Shown here one piece after another: positions 57,526 through 64,000 of a stretch of 64,000 nt of DNA. Position numbers and translations under genes: made by a program. Source of the stretch: Endosaccharibacter trunci (lineage in GTDB: Bacteria > Pseudomonadota > Alphaproteobacteria > Acetobacterales > Acetobacteraceae); assembly GCA_024515975.1 (NCBI GenBank), contig JAMSKV010000002.1:62001-126000 (forward strand), read 5' to 3'. The notes below the pieces were generated by a model. The model was given only the letters and a program-made list of their open reading frames with translations. It searched no databases and had not been told where the DNA came from. How positions within the stretch are numbered: position 1 is the first letter of the stretch; every line of letters starts with the position of its first letter.

Positions 57526-58418
57526 CCCTGCACCCGCAGCGCCAGGGCTGCCGCCAGCATGCCCAACACCAGAAGCGAGGTGCCGGTCGCGTTGTAGCGG
57601 ACGGCTTCACGCTCCGGCGCGCGCAACAGACGCGGCATCAGCGCGAACTGCGCCAGCAGCAGCAGGCCGACCGCGCCGGCATGGATCGGTGCCTGCCAGC
57701 GCAGCAAGAGCGCGATCACCAGGACCTGCGGCACAGCCATCGCCATGCAGGCCAGCCGGGCGGCGCGGCCGACGCCGAGCTGCACCGGCAGGGACCGCAG
57801 GCGCAGCACCGTATCGCCGCCCACCGATTTGAAGTCGTTCAGGATCATGATGCCAAAGGTGGCCAGGCTGTAGAGCGCCGCCAGCAGGATGGTCCGTTCG
57901 CCCGGCATGGCACCGGCCGCCGCTGCGGCTCCAGCGAACCAGGACAGGCCCTCATAGGACACGCCCACCGCCAGATTCCCGAACCAGCCATTGCTTTTCA
58001 GCCGCAGCGGCGGGGCGCTGTAGCACCAGGCCAGAACCGTGCCGCAGGCGGCGGCGGCGAAAACCACCCGCCCCAGGCTCCAGGACGCCGCCAGCGCCAG
58101 CAGGCTCCAGCCGATCGCGATCGCCAGCCCCCAGCGCCCCGGAATCCGGCCGGACGGGATCGGCCGCTCCGGCTGATTGATCGCGTCCACATGACGGTCG
58201 AACCAGTCATTGGTCGCCTGGCTGGCACCGCACAGAAGCGGTCCGGCCAGCACGGCGCCGAGCAGGGCGACCGGCCAGCAACGCCCGAGCGGCACTCCGG
58301 CGGACAGGACGCCGCATCCGAACGCCCAGACCGGGGCGAACCAGGTGATCGGTTTCAGCAGTTCCAGCAGCGCCGCCGGCGCGATCGTCCCCCTCCTGGG
58401 CGCCAGCGTGGCGCTCAC
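57522..58418 (-). CDS. bchG: Bacteriochlorophyll synthase BchG
   Basis: A polyprenyltransferase that esterifies bacteriochlorophyllide a with geranylgeranyl diphosphate. It has 298 residues and about eight membrane helices. KPITWFAPVWAFGCGVLS near 22-39 and ATNDWFDRHVDAINQPERPI near 68-87 carry the conserved DRxxD prenyl-diphosphate site. YSAPPLRLKSNGWFGNL near 132-148 and ILNDFKSVGGD near 195 (second Asp site) complete the set. It starts at GTG, whose GTGA overlaps the ppsR stop by 4 nt. It overlaps the next gene by 4 nt as well. The length agrees with the family. Longer frames read through ppsR and are not real. Confidence 0.95.
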   Translation of the reverse strand: MSATLAPRRGTIAPAALLELLKPITWFAPVWAFGCGVLSAGVPLGRCWPVALLGAVLAGPLLCGASQATNDWFDRHVDAINQPERPIPSGRIPGRWGLAIAIGWSLLALAASWSLGRVVFAAAACGTVLAWCYSAPPLRLKSNGWFGNLAVGVSYEGLSWFAGAAAAAGAMPGERTILLAALYSLATFGIMILNDFKSVGGDTVLRLRSLPVQLGVGRAARLACMAMAVPQVLVIALLLRWQAPIHAGAVGLLLLAQFALMPRLLRAPEREAVRYNATGTSLLVLGMLAAALALRVQG

Positions 58419-59835
58419 CGCGGATCCCCTGACGGCGCTTCGCCGATCTCCGCGTCCACCAGGCCGAACCTGTGCAGTTTTACGTACAGGCTCTGCCGGC
58501 TGAGCCCCAGCATGTCGGCGGCGGCGGCGCGATTGTTGCCGGTCATCTCCAGCGCGCCTTCGATGCACATGCGCTCGATCGCGTCGGCGGATTCGCGCAC
58601 CAGTTCCTTCAGCGGCACGCGGCCGATCAGCGCGCCCATGCCGCCAGCCGGGCGCGGCCGGCTCGTTCCGGCATTGTCCGGCTGATTCAAGCGGCGGCCC
58701 ACGTCGCGCAGGTAGAAGGCGAAGCCCCGTGCCTCGCCCGGACGCAGGCTGGCCGACAACTCCACCTCGGTGCGCAGGCCGCCCTCGCCATGCATCTCGG
58801 TCGCGAACAACCGCACCGAACCGCGCTGACGCAGGTTCGACATCAGGACATCCAGGTCCACGCCGTCGCGTCCGACCCAGCGCGACAGTGGCTCGCCCGC
58901 GACCGGCTGCTCCCGCGCCAGACCGGCCAGGGCCCGGAACGCATCGTTGGCGGCCACCACGTCGCCGCGCTCGTCGGTCAGCACCGCCGCATCGGGCATG
59001 AGCGACAGGAGATCGGGGAGGACGTCCTCCGCCCGCGCCGGCTCGGACGGCCGATCGCCCGGAGTCAGGCGGCCCAGCAGGAACCAGCCACTCTCTTCGC
59101 GAAACCCCGTCACCGTGATTCGGACCGGACGGCCGTCGAGGTGCGTCTGCACCGGTGCCGGCTGGCCGCCGACCCGGGCGGCGTTGAGCGCCGCCGCGAC
59201 GGCGGCGTCCGGGTCCGAGAACCACTCGGCGAAAGAGCGGATCGCCGCGCGGCGCGCATCGCGGCCCAGCAGCGTGCGGGCCGCCGGATTGATCTCGATC
59301 GGCCGGAAGGTGGTGGCGTCGAGCACCGCGATCCCGTCATGCGCGGTTTCGAACAGGATGCGGTAGCGGCCTTCGGTGCGCCGCAGCGCCAGATAATCGC
59401 GCTCCAGGAATTGCTGGGTTTCCACCAGGCGCTGCTGAAGGGCGGCGGTCTGGCGCATGTCCCTGCCGATCAGGATCGCGCCCTGGTCGCGCCTGTCCGG
59501 AACGGCGGACCAGGAGATCGCCACGTCGATCCCCGCGGCGGCGGGATGGTTCAGCTGGCGCCAGCGCAGCGGCTTGTTGGCGGCCGCATCGGCCAGCATG
59601 ACGTCGAGCTTCGGCCGGCTTTCCACCGTCATCCCGGCGCGCCAATCGCGGCCCAGCCAATCGCCACGATCGGCCAGCTCCGATCGGAGAGCCTGGTCGC
59701 GGAACTGCACTTCGCGCACGATGCCCTCCCGGTCGAGGCGCAGCGCCACGTCCGCCGCGGCCAGCACCATGGTCCTGACCGTTCCAGCGTCGAGTTCATG
59801 GAACAAGGTATCGGGCAGGGAGGAGGTGTCGCGCT

Positions 59836-59842
<7 letters not shown>
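58415..59842 (-). CDS. ppsR: Photosynthesis gene repressor PpsR/CrtJ
   Basis: A DNA-binding repressor of photosynthesis genes under oxygen. The 475-residue protein has an N-terminal PAS-like region, a Q-linker (QRLVETQQFLERDYLALRR, about 138-156), PAS1 from about 160, PAS2 from about 285 and a C-terminal FIS-type helix-turn-helix with GNNRAAAADMLGLSRQSLY near 435-453. It contains only one cysteine, Cys426 in ERMCIEGALE before the HTH. The Cys found in the Q-linker/PAS1 area of Rhodobacter PpsR is absent, so an intramolecular disulfide cannot form. The ATG at 59842 lies within the 3' end of ppaA (7-nt overlap). The longer frame up to 60145 has no support. Confidence 0.94.
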
Positions 59843-62834
<2,992 letters not shown>

Positions 62835-62835
62835 G

Positions 62836-64000
62836 ATGCAGCTCGCGCTCTGGACATACGAAGGTCCGCCCCATGTGGGGGCGATGCGCGTCGCCACCGC
62901 GATGAAGGGCGTGCACTACGTTCTGCACGCGCCGCAAGGCGACACCTATGCCGACCTTCTGTTCACGATGATCGAACGCCGCGGCCAGCGTCCGCCGGTG
63001 AGCTACACCACGTTCCAGGCGCGCGATCTGGGCGGCGATACCGCCACCTTGTTCCGCGACACGCTGGCCGATGCGTTCGAGCGCTTCCAGCCGCAGGCGA
63101 TCCTGGTGGGCGCGTCCTGCACGGCGGAACTGATCCAGGACGATCCCGGCGGCCTGGCCCGGGCCCTGGCCCTGCCTGTGCCGGTCGTGGCGCTGGAGCT
63201 GCCGTCCTATCAGCGCAAGGAGAATTGGGGCGCGGGCGAGACGTTCTATCAGCTCGTGCGAAGCTTCTGCGGCGATGAGAAGCCGGCGCGCGCCGAGGAT
63301 GCTGTCCCGTCCTGCAACATTCTCGGCCCGACCGCGCTCGGGTTCCGCCATCGCGACGATCTGCGCGAGATCCGAGCGCTGCTGGGCGAGATGGGCGTTC
63401 GCGTGAACGTCGCTGCCCCGCTGGACGCGACGCCTGCCGATCTCTCCCGTCTGGCGCAGGCCGATTTCAACGTGGTGCTGTATCCGGAAATCGCCGGGCC
63501 GGCGGCGGCGCTGCTGGAACGCCGGTTCGGGCAGAAGCAGACCCGCATCGTGCCGATCGGCGTCGGCGCGACACGCGATTTCATTCGGGAAGTTGCCGCA
63601 CTCGCCGGGATCGATCCGGAGCCGATCCTGTCGCGCGCGCAGTCCAATCTGCCCTGGTATTCGCGTTCGGTGGATTCCACCTATCTGACCGGCAAGCGCG
63701 TGTTCGTGTACGGCGACGCCACCCACGCCATTGCGGCGGCGCGCGTTGCGACCGAGGAGCTCGGCTTCACCCTGGTCGGGCTCGGCACATACAGCCGCGA
63801 GCAGGCGCGCGATCTGCGCGATGCGGCCAGGAAATACGGCGTGGAGCCGCTGATCAGCGACGATCATCTGGAAGTGGAGGCCGCCATCGGCGCGGCCGGC
63901 GCCGAGCTGGTGCTGGGCACGCAGATGGAGCGGCATATCGCCAAGCGTCTCGGTATTCCCTGCGCGGTGATCTCGGCTCCTGTGCACGTGCAGGATTTCC
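62836..64000 (+). CDS. bchB: Light-independent protochlorophyllide reductase subunit B (3' end outside window)
   Basis: The partner of BchN in the dark-operative protochlorophyllide reductase. 388 codons are visible, the rest is beyond the window end. It begins [18 protein letters not shown]. Asp36 in [11 protein letters not shown] is exactly the unusual Asp ligand of the 4Fe-4S cluster in Bch[18 protein letters not shown] near 94-110 has a cluster Cys, [14 protein letters not shown] follows, and [15 protein letters not shown] and [15 protein letters not shown] are later conserved parts. The ATG is 1 nt after the bchN stop, so the two are co-translated. bchH, bchL and bchM would be expected next. 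Confidence 0.96.
   Translation, partial: MQLALWTYEGPPHVGAMRVATAMKGVHYVLHAPQGDTYADLLFTMIERRGQRPPVSYTTFQARDLGGDTATLFRDTLADAFERFQPQAILVGASCTAELIQDDPGGLARALALPVPVVALELPSYQRKENWGAGETFYQLVRSFCGDEKPARAEDAVPSCNILGPTALGFRHRDDLREIRALLGEMGVRVNVAAPLDATPADLSRLAQADFNVVLYPEIAGPAAALLERRFGQKQTRIVPIGVGATRDFIREVAALAGIDPEPILSRAQSNLPWYSRSVDSTYLTGKRVFVYGDATHAIAAARVATEELGFTLVGLGTYSREQARDLRDAARKYGVEPLISDDHLEVEAAIGAAGAELVLGTQMERHIAKRLGIPCAVISAPVHVQDF

Overview
The window is high-GC chromosomal DNA from an alphaproteobacterium, most likely a bacteriochlorophyll-containing member of the Acetobacteraceae (order Rhodospirillales). This rests on the split atpHAGDC operon, the bch/ppsR/ppaA photosynthesis genes, a SAM-II riboswitch in front of metZ, and intergenic hairpin repeats of a kind I associate with Acetobacteraceae from memory. 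The genus cannot be fixed from the sequence alone. Nearly every gene is chromosomal housekeeping or metabolism. The exception is the first 3.6 kb, which is visibly AT-richer and looks acquired.

Layout. 1-3.6 kb: an AT-richer cassette on the minus strand with a GHKL ATPase, an unrecognised Rossmann-like protein and a C5 cytosine methyltransferase. This is a candidate defence or modification system that may continue left of the window. 3.7-9.6 kb: xerC, a DUF484 gene, priA, a small exported protein and a Nei-type glycosylase. 9.8-16.7 kb: a xylose divergon, xylR-xylA against the ABC importer xylFGH. 16.8-23.5 kb: an exported S9 peptidase, a Tat-exported SDR and a tricorn-like protease. 24-25.8 kb: a small unknown gene, fruK and a broken phage endolysin gene. 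25.8-31.4 kb: a 2H phosphoesterase and the F1 ATP synthase operon. 31.7-35.1 kb: a YeiH-type membrane protein with its divergent LysR regulator, and a drug-type MFS exporter. 35.4-37.8 kb: the preQ1 operon queE-queC-queD-queF. 38-44.7 kb: a purine nucleoside permease-family protein, an ScfR/RamB-like regulator and the glyoxylate shunt genes aceA and glcB. 44.7-54.5 kb: an aldo/keto reductase, an exported DPP IV-like peptidase, folE, metZ-apaG under a SAM-II riboswitch, tRNA-Gly(CCC), an iron-type alcohol dehydrogenase and an LplT-like transporter. 54.5-64 kb: part of the photosynthesis gene cluster, with ppaA-ppsR-bchG-(pucC family)-bchP-tspO leftward and bchF-bchN-bchB rightward, the last cut by the window end.

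How it fits together. The photosynthesis genes form two divergent operons sharing a promoter region with two overlapping PpsR-type half-palindromes. The regulators PpsR and the B12-binding PpaA are encoded at the head of one operon. Leftward genes overlap by 4 to 7 nt at every junction, so translation is probably coupled through to tspO. FolE supplies dihydroneopterin triphosphate both for folate and for the que operon. The ScfR-like regulator sits divergently from aceA and probably controls acetate use through the glyoxylate shunt. The xyl genes give uptake and isomerisation of xylose, but no xylulokinase gene is present here.

Non-coding highlights: five copies of a roughly 100-125 bp triple-hairpin intergenic repeat, a second cloverleaf-like palindromic element, several clear terminators, the SAM-II riboswitch, and a lambda R-like endolysin pseudogene with an in-frame TAG.
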